NCBI RefSeq assembly: GCF_030730925.1
Contig: NZ_JAVAMB010000005.1
Span: forward strand, 186,001-250,000
Reading direction: 5' to 3'
DNA: 64,000 bases
From: Flavobacterium sp. DG2-3
GTDB lineage: Bacteria > Bacteroidota > Bacteroidia > Flavobacteriales > Flavobacteriaceae
Shown here: piece after piece, positions 34,876-44,493 of the stretch
Numbering within the stretch: the stretch's first letter is position 1
How the letters are laid out: every line of letters begins with the position of its first letter
Program-made: the position numbers and the translations under genes
Notes under the pieces: generated by a model
Database searches by the model: none
Told to the model about the DNA's origin: nothing
What the model saw: the letters and a program-made list of their open reading frames with translations, nothing else

Positions 34876-36276
34876 CTAACTTTCTATCGAAGCTTTTAAC
34901 ATTAAATAATGCATATCGGTATTTTTAACAAAAGGTTTCAGAAGTTCGCTTCCTGGCCCAAAAGCGGCAAGTTCGACATAATCGCCAGAATGATCCATGC
35001 TGATCCAGCCCACATTATTGTGTTTTTTCTGGATTTCTGAATAGGCTTTAAAAGGCAATTTTTTATAATTATACAGTCCACCTTCTTGTTTTTCGAGTCC
35101 CGAATAAAAGTCCAGCAAGTGTTTTGCTTCTTCATCGGTCAGGCTTATTTTGTTGGTTTCAAAAATCCAATCTTTAATTTGCTGCAAATTAAAATCGCTA
35201 TGAATGGCATTTAAAATGTATTCGTTTGTGTATTTATAATCAGCAATGCTTTTGAAATTCTTTACGGCATCTGCTCCATAAATAAGCCCCGGATTAGCAT
35301 TTCCATGATCTGTTGTAATAATGACAAGCGTTTCTTTGTCTTTTTCGGCAAAATCTATGACTGCTTTTATGGCATCATCAAAAGCCAACTGATCGTGAAG
35401 CAAAGCCGAAATATCATTGGCATGAGCCGCCCAATCGACTTTTCCGCCTTCAATCATTAAAACAAAACCATTTTCATGATCTTTCATTTGGTTAATGGCT
35501 GCTGTACTCATTTCGGCAAGAGTTGGCGTATTTTGCAATTCAGCAATATTGGTGCGGTCAATAGAATAGGGAAGTGCGCCTGAAGAAAAAATGCCAAGCG
35601 TTTTATTTCCTTTTTTTAAATTATTTAAATCAGCACCATTTTTTAGAATCTGATATCCTTTCTGTTCGTATTTGCCGTAAAGATCTTTTTTATCGGCTCT
35701 TTTTGCAGCATTGAAAAACTCATCTCCACCGCCCATTAAGACATCAATTCCAAGATCTGCGTACATTTCTGCAATTTCAGGCTCTGCGTTTCGGCTGTCA
35801 GAATTTACGCAAAAACCTGCGGGAGTGGCATGAGTAATGGTAACGGTAGTCACGCAGCCCGCTTTTTTACCCGCATTTTTAAACTTTTGCCAAATCGGAA
35901 GATATTTTTCTCCATTAGCACCAACGTTTAAAACACCATTTTTAACACGATGTCCACCTCCAAAAGAAGAACTTGCTGCGGCAGAATCGGTAACAATAGA
36001 ACTTGCAGAAGCAGTATCCATTAAAGCTCTCGAAACTTTATTTTCGGCATAGAGATTCATCCAGTTTCCGTTTTTGCCTAAAATATTCTGTGAATATAAA
36101 TTTGCCATTTGCAGCGTTCCGGTACTCATACCGTCGCTTATCAGGATAATGATATTTTTTGCTTTTTTACTTTTTTTAGAAATAGATTCTAAATCATTTG
36201 CCAGAATAACTGACGGACCTAATGTAAAAAGTCCGGTTAATGCTGTTGAGCCTTTTAAAAATTTACGCCTGTTCAT
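34876..36276 (-). CDS. Alkaline phosphatase, Tat-exported
   Basis: 466 residues. The N terminus MNRRKFLKGSTALTGLFTLG has the twin-arginine motif RRKFLKG, so export is by Tat. Catalytic elements of the PhoA family are ILISDGMSTGT (metal ligands), VTDSAAASSSFGGGH with the nucleophile Ser, and ITTDHGNA and MDHSGDYV for metal binding. The insert common in Bacteroidetes homologues is seen near 200. It hydrolyses phosphomonoesters in the periplasm. No Pho box could be assessed. Confidence 0.93.
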   Translation of the reverse strand: MNRRKFLKGSTALTGLFTLGPSVILANDLESISKKSKKAKNIIILISDGMSTGTLQMANLYSQNILGKNGNWMNLYAENKVSRALMDTASASSIVTDSAAASSSFGGGHRVKNGVLNVGANGEKYLPIWQKFKNAGKKAGCVTTVTITHATPAGFCVNSDSRNAEPEIAEMYADLGIDVLMGGGDEFFNAAKRADKKDLYGKYEQKGYQILKNGADLNNLKKGNKTLGIFSSGALPYSIDRTNIAELQNTPTLAEMSTAAINQMKDHENGFVLMIEGGKVDWAAHANDISALLHDQLAFDDAIKAVIDFAEKDKETLVIITTDHGNANPGLIYGADAVKNFKSIADYKYTNEYILNAIHSDFNLQQIKDWIFETNKISLTDEEAKHLLDFYSGLEKQEGGLYNYKKLPFKAYSEIQKKHNNVGWISMDHSGDYVELAAFGPGSELLKPFVKNTDMHYLMLKASIES

Positions 36277-36413
36277 TTAGTTTATTTTAGTGACGTAAAG
36301 TAAAGATAATTTCTTTACTAATGAAACTCTGTTGCATTAAATTAATGTTGTTTTTCGAAGAACTTTCGAGAGGTTTTAAAATTAATTGCTAAATATATTG
36401 CTGTAATAATTTT

Positions 36414-36421
36414 TACCTTTG
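36414..36421 (+). promoter_or_regulatory. Putative -7 element upstream of the 118-residue ORF
   Basis: TACCTTTG matches TAnnTTTG and lies 68 bases before the ATG. No -33 TTTG at the proper spacing was seen, so the call is weak. Confidence 0.35.
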
Positions 36422-36488
36422 CAGTACTACAAATACATTTTAATGATTACGATTTGAAAGAATGTATATTTTATCATCAAAAGAATAA

Positions 36489-36845
<357 letters not shown>

Positions 36846-36882
36846 TATTAATTAATTTAAACACATAGTTTTACATCAGGAT

Positions 36883-36915
36883 AACTTTGTCAAAGTTCAA
36901 AACTTTGACAAAGTT
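36883..36915. repeat. Double palindrome repeat (copy B)
   Basis: Two arms AACTTTGTCAAAGTT and AACTTTGACAAAGTT separated by 3 bases. Each arm is itself a palindrome. One of four copies in the window, located in the convergent region between the 118-residue ORF and the CPBP gene. Confidence 0.85.
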
Positions 36916-36932
36916 TACCGCACTGGCTTATA

Positions 36933-37631
36933 TTAAGTGATTTGAGTTGCTACAGCTTTTGTTCTATATTTTCTGTTATAAAGAATGATAAAACCAACCC
37001 ATATTGCTAGAAGAACTACAATTAAAGTAAGTTCTGTTTCGTGAAGACCGTTACGAAAGAAATTGTTTAAAGAATGCACTCCTGCAACGGCTAACAATGA
37101 TCCTGTAGAAGAATACACTTTCCCGATTCCCCATGATCCGAAGAAAATAATTCCGAAGAAAATCATATTGCTTGGGGTGGTTTCGAAATTAAGATGCCAA
37201 GCAAACCAAAGAACTGCAATAATCAGAATTGAAGTAAATTTAGGAAGCGATTTTAGCTGTTCCTGTAAAAAGCCTCGCCAGCCAATTTCTTCCAAAAGTC
37301 CGTAAGCTAAAACGGTAAACATTAATAAAATAGGGAATTTGCCGATAGTGAAATAATAAACTGCAGCGATTAAAACCGCAGGAAGAATCCAGTAAACGGC
37401 AAAAGGAACAATTGCATTTTTGTAGATTCCTTTTAAAGACATTGGATTATGAAGAGAAAATATTTTAATTGCAGCTAGAGCGCCCAAAGCGGGACCAACA
37501 CCACGAAGGAGAATTACCAAATACGGATTTTCGATTCCAGATAATAAGTTAGTTTTTGTAGCTGCATATCTGCAGATTACAGCGATTACGTAATAAACTA
37601 GGATAGCGGCAAAGTTGATTTTATTTTTCAT
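36933..37631 (-). CDS. CPBP-family intramembrane metalloprotease
   Basis: 232 residues with about seven hydrophobic segments. The CPBP motifs are EEIGWRGFLQEQL, FAWHL and HSLNNFF, containing the conserved Glu-Glu, Arg and His residues. Family members are related to Rce1-type CAAX prenyl proteases; in bacteria the substrate is mostly unknown. Follows a Crp/Fnr regulator gene on the same strand but 76 bases apart. Confidence 0.9.
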   Translation of the reverse strand: MKNKINFAAILVYYVIAVICRYAATKTNLLSGIENPYLVILLRGVGPALGALAAIKIFSLHNPMSLKGIYKNAIVPFAVYWILPAVLIAAVYYFTIGKFPILLMFTVLAYGLLEEIGWRGFLQEQLKSLPKFTSILIIAVLWFAWHLNFETTPSNMIFFGIIFFGSWGIGKVYSSTGSLLAVAGVHSLNNFFRNGLHETELTLIVVLLAIWVGFIILYNRKYRTKAVATQIT

Positions 37632-37707
37632 CGTTTTAAATTTGTTTGGTTTAGTGAAGCAAACTTAGTACGCGAAAATGAAAATAAAATTGACTTTGGG
37701 TAAGAAA

Positions 37708-38298
37708 TCATTTTTCCATAACTCTTTTTCGAATTCGGCTTAAACTTTCAGCCGTTAATCCGAGATAAGAAGCAATGATTTTAAGAGGCGTTCTCTGGAA
37801 AATTTCCGGACGGCCTTCTATAAGTTTTAAATAACGTTCTTGAGGAGAAAGCGTTAAAAGGTTAATCTGTTCCTGCTGTTTGCGCACGTAAAGCATTTCA
37901 GAAATCGCTTTTCCGATTCGCAAACCTGTTTCAGATCTTTGATACAATTCTTTTAAATCGAGATGCGAAATAGACCAAAGCGTTACATCTTCTAAAGCCT
38001 CCGTTTTAATAACAGACGGCTGCTGATTCAGAAAAGACATATAATCGCTTATAAAACTATTTTCGTACAGCAAATTAATGCAAATGTCTCTTTTGCCGTC
38101 CCAAACAAATAATCCAGCCGATCCTTTAATGATGATGTTCAGGTATTTTTCGACTCCGTGATAATCTTTTATAATATCAGATTTATCAAATTCACGCACT
38201 TTAATTTTCTCCGAAAAACCTTTCCAGATATTCATGTCGGCGGTAAAATAGTTTTCGAAAATTCGCTTTACATCTTCTGGAGACGGACTGTGTGGCAT
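37708..38298 (-). CDS. Crp/Fnr-family transcription regulator
   Basis: 196 residues. An N-terminal cyclic-nucleotide-binding-like beta roll (EKIKVREFDKSDIIKD, then YLNIIIKGSAGLFV) and a C-terminal HTH with LKIIASYLGLTAESLSRIRK are visible. The effector pocket is unlike that of CRP, as in most Bacteroidetes members, so cAMP binding is not implied. There are no Cys ligands for a [4Fe-4S] cluster as in Fnr. The target is unknown, but the adjacent CPBP gene is a candidate. Confidence 0.9.
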   Translation of the reverse strand: MPHSPSPEDVKRIFENYFTADMNIWKGFSEKIKVREFDKSDIIKDYHGVEKYLNIIIKGSAGLFVWDGKRDICINLLYENSFISDYMSFLNQQPSVIKTEALEDVTLWSISHLDLKELYQRSETGLRIGKAISEMLYVRKQQEQINLLTLSPQERYLKLIEGRPEIFQRTPLKIIASYLGLTAESLSRIRKRVMEK

Positions 38299-38381
38299 TT
38301 TGTAAAAGTATCAGTTTAGAATGCCAATATAAGTTTTATCTCTCAAAATAAAAACAATTCTATTAACCAGAACTGATGTTC

Positions 38382-38414
38382 AACTTTGTCAAAGTTTTAA
38401 ACTTTGACAAAGTT
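38382..38414. repeat. Double palindrome repeat (copy C)
   Basis: Same two 15-base arms as copy B with TTA between them. It lies between the Crp/Fnr gene start and the PPC-domain gene end. Confidence 0.85.
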
Positions 38415-38432
38415 TGATTTGCCAACCAAAAT

Positions 38433-38945
38433 CTACTTTATACAAGGCAATTGCAAAACATTGGCATTTAGCGGCTGTTCAACTTTTCTTTCCAGTTTTT
38501 CAGGATTTACCGTGATGTAAATTTCCATAGAACCCGTCCCGACTTTTAATGCGAGAATGTGACCGCCATAAGCATCAAATTTGTCATCGGTTGCTACGCC
38601 GTGCATGTGAATAGAAGGTTTCTCGCCACTCCAGGCAATAGATCCTGTAATGCTGCCCATTTCGACTTTATTGAAAGTTTTGGGATGAAATTTCTTTTCG
38701 CCAAAATCATAAAATCCAAAAGTAGCATCCTGCGCAAAACCAATTCCGGTAAAATTTGCCGAAGGAATATTTTGTTCTTGAACCAGTTTTTCAATTAATT
38801 CCAAAACATTATCGCCTTCGCGAAGAACCATCAGATAACCCTGAGGCGTTTTTGTGTAACGACATTTTGATGCGTCATTTTGCTGCGCCTGTGAAAGATT
38901 AAAAACCAGAAAAAATAAAAACGTAGTTGCGATTTTTTTTATCAT
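38433..38945 (-). CDS. Secreted PPC (DUF296) domain protein
   Basis: 170 residues. A signal peptide is clear (MIKKIATTFLFFLVFNLSQAQ) and is followed by a PPC/DUF296 domain: GDNVLELIEKLVQEQNI, then ANFTGIGFAQDATFGFYDF, GSITGSIAWSGEKPSIHMHG and FDAYGGHILALKVGTG. PPC domains are usually cytosolic and are fused to AT-hook DNA binding in plants; here the protein is exported, so a DNA role is unlikely. The GxxxH-type residues with His (HMHG, GGHIL) may bind metal. Confidence 0.88.
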   Translation of the reverse strand: MIKKIATTFLFFLVFNLSQAQQNDASKCRYTKTPQGYLMVLREGDNVLELIEKLVQEQNIPSANFTGIGFAQDATFGFYDFGEKKFHPKTFNKVEMGSITGSIAWSGEKPSIHMHGVATDDKFDAYGGHILALKVGTGSMEIYITVNPEKLERKVEQPLNANVLQLPCIK

Positions 38946-38975
38946 AAGTAGTTTTTTTATTGTTGAAATATTTTT

Positions 38976-39356
38976 AAACGCATAGAATCATAGTTTAGTT
39001 TATCTACAAAAGGCATTTCATTTACATAAATACACATAGCTGTGTGTATCAAGTTTTATGAAAGAAATCTAATTTCTCTATAATCCTCTTTTTAGAGAAA
39101 TAATCCCGAAGCTTCAGGACTATGTCTCTATGTGTTCAAATTTTTTAGCATTATAAAAGAGCAAACGCATGTTTTTTAAACACATAGAGTCATAGTTTAG
39201 TTTGTCTATAAAAGGCATTTCATTTACATAAATAAACATAGCTGTGTGTATCAAGCTATGTGAAAGAAATTTAATTTCTCTGAAATACTCTTTTTAAGCA
39301 AAATAATCCCGAAGTTTCGGGACTATGTTCCTATGTGTTCAAATTTTTTTAGTCAT
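38976..39356. repeat. Two tandem 180-base direct repeats
   Basis: Copy 1 (38976-39154) and copy 2 (39178-39356) have a period of about 202 bases. Shared blocks include ATAGTTTAGTTT, AAAAGGCATTTCATTTACAT, ACATAGCTGTGTGTATCAAG and TATGTGTTCAAATTTTTT. No ORF is conserved between copies. Differences are point changes, so the duplication is not very recent. It lies in the 510-base gap between the PPC gene and the GH32-like gene; the remaining part (39357-39455) holds short CCGCGTC/CCGTC repeats. Confidence 0.8.
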
Positions 39357-39455
39357 ATTAAATTATATAAATAAAAAATCCGTTTAAATCCGCGTCTTTA
39401 CGAAGTAAATCCGCGTCATCCGCGTCCCAAGCCGTCCCAAGCCGTTACAGCCGTC

Positions 39456-40985
39456 TTATAGCTGCCCCGTTCCCTGAACCTGAATAATTCTGTTATGATC
39501 TTTTTCATATTTTTCAGGATCAGAAGCCGCATACTCGTTTTCCGGTTCCGGAATAACATGAATTTTAGAATCGCTTACCGAAATAACAGCAGAGCAAACA
39601 TAAATTCCCACTTTTCCTTCGCTGTATTTAAAATCAAGCAAAGTTAGTTTTACAATATCATTTATAGAAAGTTCATAATAATTTCCGTAACGGATTATCT
39701 TAAAATAAATCTGTTTTTCTTCGTCAATTTCAAATTGATTGGTTTGAATATTCTGAAATATAAAGTTGTTTTTGACGTCTTTTTCATTAAATCCCCACGC
39801 TCTAAACTGCACAAAACCATTCATAAAATCGATCGAAATATAATATCCCGTTCCTTCTTTATCGCATTCGATTACAAAACCCGTTTTTCCCATTCCTTCA
39901 ACAGAAAGCGTTCCTTCCCAGACAAAATCCATTGAAGGTTTTTCGAAGCAATAAATTTCGTACCCGCTTCGGCATCCAAAACGCCATTTGTTTTCATTTT
40001 CCTGAAGAAATTCCGCTGTAGGATTTCCCAGAATTGGCATAGGCTGCGGCAGATCTTTCTGCAGAATTGTTTTCTGATATAGTTTTTCCCAGAAATAATA
40101 ACTTTTTAAGCGAAGTCTTCCGCTTTTATCGGTATCCAGTTGTTTTGGCGGCGGAATCACGCGGTGTGTATTCACATTTCCGTCAGCAAAATAAAAATTA
40201 TAGAGCAGATAATGTTTTCCTTCTTTCACAACTCTTGCAGCATAATTTCCCTGCGGAAGCAAAACATTGTTGTGAAAAGCGCAATATTCACCTCTGAATT
40301 CCGGTGCCGACCAATAACGTATTTTAATGTCTTCTCTGATAGAACCCAAAAGATAATGCGTTCCTTTAATTTCGAAAACACAAGGACATTCGACATCGTC
40401 ATAAACGTACGGAATATGAAGCGGCTTTTGCAAAACAAAACCTTCTTTTTCTCTCTTTGCAACGCCAATACAACCTCTTCGATATGTTGGTCCTGAAGCA
40501 CTTCTGGCGCAAATCAGTAAATAATCTTCGCCTTTGTACTGATATTTGAAAGGATCACGAAAACTAATCCATTGTCTGGGATTATTATTTTGTCCCTCAT
40601 AATGCGGCGCCTCACTTTTAAATGGAAGTCCGTAGATATTTTCTTTTTTCCAATTGATCAGATCGGTAGAAACCGCTCGTCCTACTTTTTGTTCAATTCC
40701 CTTATCCTGACGTTTCAATCCGGTATAATACATTTCATAACCTTCGCCATCCGATTTTTTACTCACATGCATGGTCCATAACATATCATCGTCCCATTCG
40801 CCGGGATCGCCAACAAAAAGAGCATTTTTTACTCTTTTCCATGAAAGACCGTCTTTTGAAACTGCATGCGCAATATAATCGTGATTTGGAATAATTAAAT
40901 GAAATAAATGATGAACGCCTTTTTCGTCTATAAATACATCAACATCTCCAATTTCCCAGTTGCTAAATCCTGAACCTGAATACAT
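39456..40985 (-). CDS. GH32-like beta-fructosidase family protein
   Basis: 509 residues, no signal peptide, so cytoplasmic. The five-bladed propeller part shows GDVDVFIDEKGVHHLFHL, then WISFRDPFKYQYKGEDYL with the RDP motif and DDVECPCVFEIKGTHYLLGS with the ECP motif of GH32 enzymes. The classical WMNDPNG start is replaced by a variant, so this is a divergent member. A C-terminal beta-sandwich follows (about 340-490). Given the sucrose-phosphate synthase and sugar kinase in the next genes, hydrolysis of sucrose or a fructoside is likely. It is also possible that it acts as a transglycosidase. Confidence 0.8.
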   Translation of the reverse strand: MYSGSGFSNWEIGDVDVFIDEKGVHHLFHLIIPNHDYIAHAVSKDGLSWKRVKNALFVGDPGEWDDDMLWTMHVSKKSDGEGYEMYYTGLKRQDKGIEQKVGRAVSTDLINWKKENIYGLPFKSEAPHYEGQNNNPRQWISFRDPFKYQYKGEDYLLICARSASGPTYRRGCIGVAKREKEGFVLQKPLHIPYVYDDVECPCVFEIKGTHYLLGSIREDIKIRYWSAPEFRGEYCAFHNNVLLPQGNYAARVVKEGKHYLLYNFYFADGNVNTHRVIPPPKQLDTDKSGRLRLKSYYFWEKLYQKTILQKDLPQPMPILGNPTAEFLQENENKWRFGCRSGYEIYCFEKPSMDFVWEGTLSVEGMGKTGFVIECDKEGTGYYISIDFMNGFVQFRAWGFNEKDVKNNFIFQNIQTNQFEIDEEKQIYFKIIRYGNYYELSINDIVKLTLLDFKYSEGKVGIYVCSAVISVSDSKIHVIPEPENEYAASDPEKYEKDHNRIIQVQGTGQL

Positions 40986-41021
40986 TTTATTACTTATTTT
41001 AAACTGTTAGTATATTTTTTT

Positions 41022-41177
41022 TAGCCACGAATTCACGAATTTTATGAATTTGTAAAACTTTGTCAAAGTTTCAAACTTTGACAAAGTTCGTCTGGCTAGA
41101 TTTTTACTTTGAGTAAATCTTTTTAGCCACGATTTTCTCGAATTATAAATTTGTGTAATTTGTGAAATTCGTGGCTA
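41022..41177. repeat. TAGCCACGAATT inverted repeat with double palindrome (copy D)
   Basis: TAGCCACGAATT (41022-41033) is inverted at 41166-41177. A further direct TAGCCACGA copy lies near 41124. The AACTTTGNCAAAGTT double palindrome occupies 41056-41088. All lie between the GH32-like and the sucrose-phosphate synthase genes. Confidence 0.75.
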
Positions 41178-41187
41178 TCTTTTTATT

Positions 41188-43368
41188 TTATTTGATGATT
41201 TTATAATGTTTTAAACCTTCTAAAATCCCTTCAGATGCTGCGGTTTTAGCCACATAAATACTTTTTGTGGTTTCGTAAGCCAAAAGTTCCACACTTCTGT
41301 TTCCCACAATAATTCCCTTTACAGGACCTCTGAACATATCAACATCATTTCCGGAATCTCCGGCAGCAATCACATTTCCTAATGGAATTGCCCATTTTCG
41401 GCATAAAAATTTAATAGCATTTCCTTTAGAAGCACGTTTCGGAATAAAATCCAGAAACTGGCCGTGGCTCGGAATGATATTTACTTTATACCATTCTTTT
41501 CCCAAAACCTCAATTAACTCTTCATGATTGTAATGATCTTCTTCATAGTAATAAGAGATTTTATACGGATTCTGAGCTTCGTCTTCCTGAAGTTTAATCC
41601 ATTTAACGGCTTTTAGTTTAGTGACAATTTCTTCTCTTTTCCATCTTCCGGAAAGAAATTTTGCCCATCCTTTGTCCAGAATAAAATCTTTTCCATTGGT
41701 ATAATAAATCTCTGTTCCAACCGAACAAATAATGAAATCGGGCAGGGGAAATTCTTCTTCCGTTATTACCTTTTTTACCAAATCCAGATTGCGGCCTGAA
41801 GCCAGGGCAAAAGCCATTTTATCGGTGCGATTATTTAAGTGCGATTTTAATTCTTTTAAACCTGGATTTAAAAGTTTAGGTTCAATTAAAGTTCCGTCGA
41901 TATCAGAAACCAACAAATGGTCGATGCTTCTTTTTAAACGGCTGATATTGATATTTGGATAATGCTGTTTTTTGATTCCGGCACCAGACGAAAGAGACAG
42001 ATTTTCTTTTACCAGTTCCACATAATGATTTACGTGGCTTACCCAGCTGTAATGTTTCTGAATATTAATGGCTCCGTTATTTGAATAATATTTCCATTGA
42101 TTTTCATCTGTAAGAATGTTTCGAAGTGCTTTTTTAATCTGACTTTCTTCCTGCGGATCTACCAATTCACCGTTCTGGCAAACCGGGATAATTTCTGAAG
42201 GTCCGCCATTTTTTGTAACCACAACCGGAAGTCCCGAACTAGCAGATTCTATAACGGTCAGACCGAAATTCTCATGCAAGGCTAAATTCACAAAAACACC
42301 TCTTTTTTCTGCGGCGTAACGATAAATAATCGAAACTTCATTTTCTACATCATGTTTCTTCGGAATTGCCATTTTTCCGTACAAATCGTATTTGTCCATT
42401 AAGAGAAGTAAATCCGTCAGAACATCTTTTTCCGATTCCGGCATTTTAGCAATATCTTTTCGGATTCCGGCAAAAATAACCAGATTGGCAATGCTTTGCA
42501 GTTCTTTGTCTTTTCCGTAGACTTCTATTAAAGTATGAAGGTTTTTATGACGGTCAGGTCTTGAAAGTGCCAGAATAATTGGCTTGTGCGGATTGGTAAG
42601 GAATTTAGAAATTGTTTCTGCAACCCAATATTTTCTTTGTGTTTCTTCCAGATGTTTATCAGAATCATTTTCCTGAAAATAATACGGAACAAATTTTCTG
42701 GTATCTATTCCCGGAGAAATAGCGTGGTATTTTCCGAGTTCAAAATTTTTATACGCTTTGTAAGTTTCAATTTCCTGTTCGGTAGAAGTTACAATGAATT
42801 CGGCAAGTTCTAAGGTTTTTTCTTCTGCGGCAATTCGTGTTTTAAATTTGAATTTTTTCTCCAGTTCTTCTTCATTTTCTCCACTTTCTATTAATTTTTT
42901 CTTTTTATAAAAACCCAGAGAATGTCCCGTGTGAGCGAAAGGAATATTTAAAACTGCAGATAATTCGGCCGCTGCATATCCGGCGTCGCCATAATGAGAA
43001 TGAATCCAGTCGGGGAAAATATTATGTTCTTTAATGTGCTGCATTGCGCCATTCACAAAAGTGTCCAAACCTTCCCAAAGCTGTTCTTTTGCCTTGTATT
43101 TTTTTCCCAGAAACGGAATTCTTCTAATATCTAATTTGTCATTGATTATTTCAACAGGAACGGCATATTCCGGTGAAAGAGCGGGATCGTCAATTAATCT
43201 GGTAAAAAGGTGAACATGCTCAACATCTTCATGTTGCGATAAAAATTCTGCTAATTCGTAAATGTATTTAGTCTGACCTCCGTTATCGGCATCCCGTCCA
43301 ATTTCCAGACCGGAACCTTTTAAAAGTCCGTGTATATTGATAAGTGAAATTCGTAATTTTTTCATCAT
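41188..43368 (-). CDS. Bifunctional sucrose-phosphate synthase/phosphatase
   Basis: 726 residues. Residues 1-470 form a GT-B glycosyltransferase with the SPS pattern SGLEIGRDADNGGQTKYIYE and, in the second lobe, NLALHENFGLTVIESASSGL. Residues 475-726 form a HAD phosphatase with LLVSDIDGTLIEPK and IAAGDSGNDVDMF. This joins synthesis of sucrose-6-phosphate from UDP-glucose and fructose-6-phosphate to its dephosphorylation in one chain, as in some cyanobacteria and proteobacteria by family knowledge. The start MMKK allows two adjacent Met codons. It lies between the GH32-like and fructokinase genes. Confidence 0.9.
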   Translation of the reverse strand: MMKKLRISLINIHGLLKGSGLEIGRDADNGGQTKYIYELAEFLSQHEDVEHVHLFTRLIDDPALSPEYAVPVEIINDKLDIRRIPFLGKKYKAKEQLWEGLDTFVNGAMQHIKEHNIFPDWIHSHYGDAGYAAAELSAVLNIPFAHTGHSLGFYKKKKLIESGENEEELEKKFKFKTRIAAEEKTLELAEFIVTSTEQEIETYKAYKNFELGKYHAISPGIDTRKFVPYYFQENDSDKHLEETQRKYWVAETISKFLTNPHKPIILALSRPDRHKNLHTLIEVYGKDKELQSIANLVIFAGIRKDIAKMPESEKDVLTDLLLLMDKYDLYGKMAIPKKHDVENEVSIIYRYAAEKRGVFVNLALHENFGLTVIESASSGLPVVVTKNGGPSEIIPVCQNGELVDPQEESQIKKALRNILTDENQWKYYSNNGAINIQKHYSWVSHVNHYVELVKENLSLSSGAGIKKQHYPNINISRLKRSIDHLLVSDIDGTLIEPKLLNPGLKELKSHLNNRTDKMAFALASGRNLDLVKKVITEEEFPLPDFIICSVGTEIYYTNGKDFILDKGWAKFLSGRWKREEIVTKLKAVKWIKLQEDEAQNPYKISYYYEEDHYNHEELIEVLGKEWYKVNIIPSHGQFLDFIPKRASKGNAIKFLCRKWAIPLGNVIAAGDSGNDVDMFRGPVKGIIVGNRSVELLAYETTKSIYVAKTAASEGILEGLKHYKIIK

Positions 43369-43520
43369 TTTTTCCTGATTATATGAAAATGCAAGTTACA
43401 CCGCCCACAAGGATTAAGAAGAAATAATTACGTTTTAAATTTACATATTTCCCATGTTTTAAGCTTAAAGATGGTGTTTATAGTATAAAAATGTGTTATT
43501 GATGAAATCTTTTATGAATA

Positions 43521-43561
43521 TTTTAAAAAATAAACCCGACATGTTAAAAACCTGTCGGGTT
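43521..43561 (-). terminator. Intrinsic terminator after the PfkB sugar kinase gene
   Basis: On the minus strand AACCCGACA pairs with TGTCGGGTT (9 bases), followed by TTTATTTTTT. It ends the kinase message, so the sucrose-phosphate synthase gene probably has its own promoter. Confidence 0.82.
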
Positions 43562-43593
43562 GTATCAATATTTAACTATATGAAGTGTATTTT

Positions 43594-44493
43594 TTAATTC
43601 CTGTTAATTAGATTTTGAATTTCAGATATAGAAATTTCAGGATTTCCTCCTGCAGATCCCGCCACTAAAGCTCCTGTTGCGCAGGCAAAGTTTAACGCTT
43701 CCTGTGGTTCTTTATCTGTTAAAAGCGACGTTATTAAAGCTCCCAAAAAAGAATCTCCTGCACCAACTGTATCTTCAACTTTTACGGTGTAACCTTCATT
43801 TTCATAAAGATGTTTATCCCACAAAAGAAGAGCGCCATCTTTTCCTCTCGTAACGCAGATTGCAGTAGCGTTTGTGAGCGAACAGATAAAATTCATGTTT
43901 TCTTCCAAAGTAGTATAAGGTGAATCAAAAGCCTGACATATTTCGGTTAATTCCTCATCGTTAAATTTGATAAAATTTGCCGACTGCATGAGATCCTTCA
44001 AGATTTCATAATCGTAATGAGGATTTCTTAAATTGACATCAAAAACTTTATAAGTGTGCGTATTAAGTAATTCATCTAAAGCTTTTCTCGAAACCTCATC
44101 TCTGCATACCAGACTTCCGTAAATTAAAACATCTGAATTTACAACTAACTCGCGGGCTTCTTCGTTTAAGATAATTTTGTCCCAGGCAGAAGGATAAAGA
44201 ATTTCATAAGTAGCAGATTTACTTTCGTCTAATGTTACATTTACCAATCCTGTAGGATAATCGTCTGATTTTAGAATAGTAGCTGTATTTAAGCCCAGTT
44301 TATTGACCTCAGTAATAATAGCTTGTCCATCAGAATCATTACCAACGCAGCTAATCATGTTAGAATCGACTCCAAGTGCTTTCATCCGAAGTATAACATT
44401 TAAAGGCGCTCCGCCAATTTTTTTTTCATTTCCAAAAACATCCCAAAGAACTTCTCCGAAAGCGACAGCTTTTAAATTTTTGTCGTTGTTCAT
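43594..44493 (-). CDS. PfkB-family sugar kinase, probable fructokinase
   Basis: 299 residues. N-terminal AVAFGEVLWDVFGNEKKIGG and C-terminal DTVGAGDSFLGALI (anion hole and catalytic Asp) are PfkB signatures. FGEVLWD is shared with fructokinases of ScrK/CscK type. It would phosphorylate the fructose released by the neighbouring GH32-like enzyme. Directly followed by a terminator and then the sucrose-phosphate synthase gene. Confidence 0.9.
   Translation of the reverse strand: MNNDKNLKAVAFGEVLWDVFGNEKKIGGAPLNVILRMKALGVDSNMISCVGNDSDGQAIITEVNKLGLNTATILKSDDYPTGLVNVTLDESKSATYEILYPSAWDKIILNEEARELVVNSDVLIYGSLVCRDEVSRKALDELLNTHTYKVFDVNLRNPHYDYEILKDLMQSANFIKFNDEELTEICQAFDSPYTTLEENMNFICSLTNATAICVTRGKDGALLLWDKHLYENEGYTVKVEDTVGAGDSFLGALITSLLTDKEPQEALNFACATGALVAGSAGGNPEISISEIQNLINRN

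Noticed and set aside
38976..39356. Tandem 180-base repeats considered as CRISPR or duplicated gene
   Set aside because: Only two units, no short repeat-spacer pattern and no conserved reading frame.
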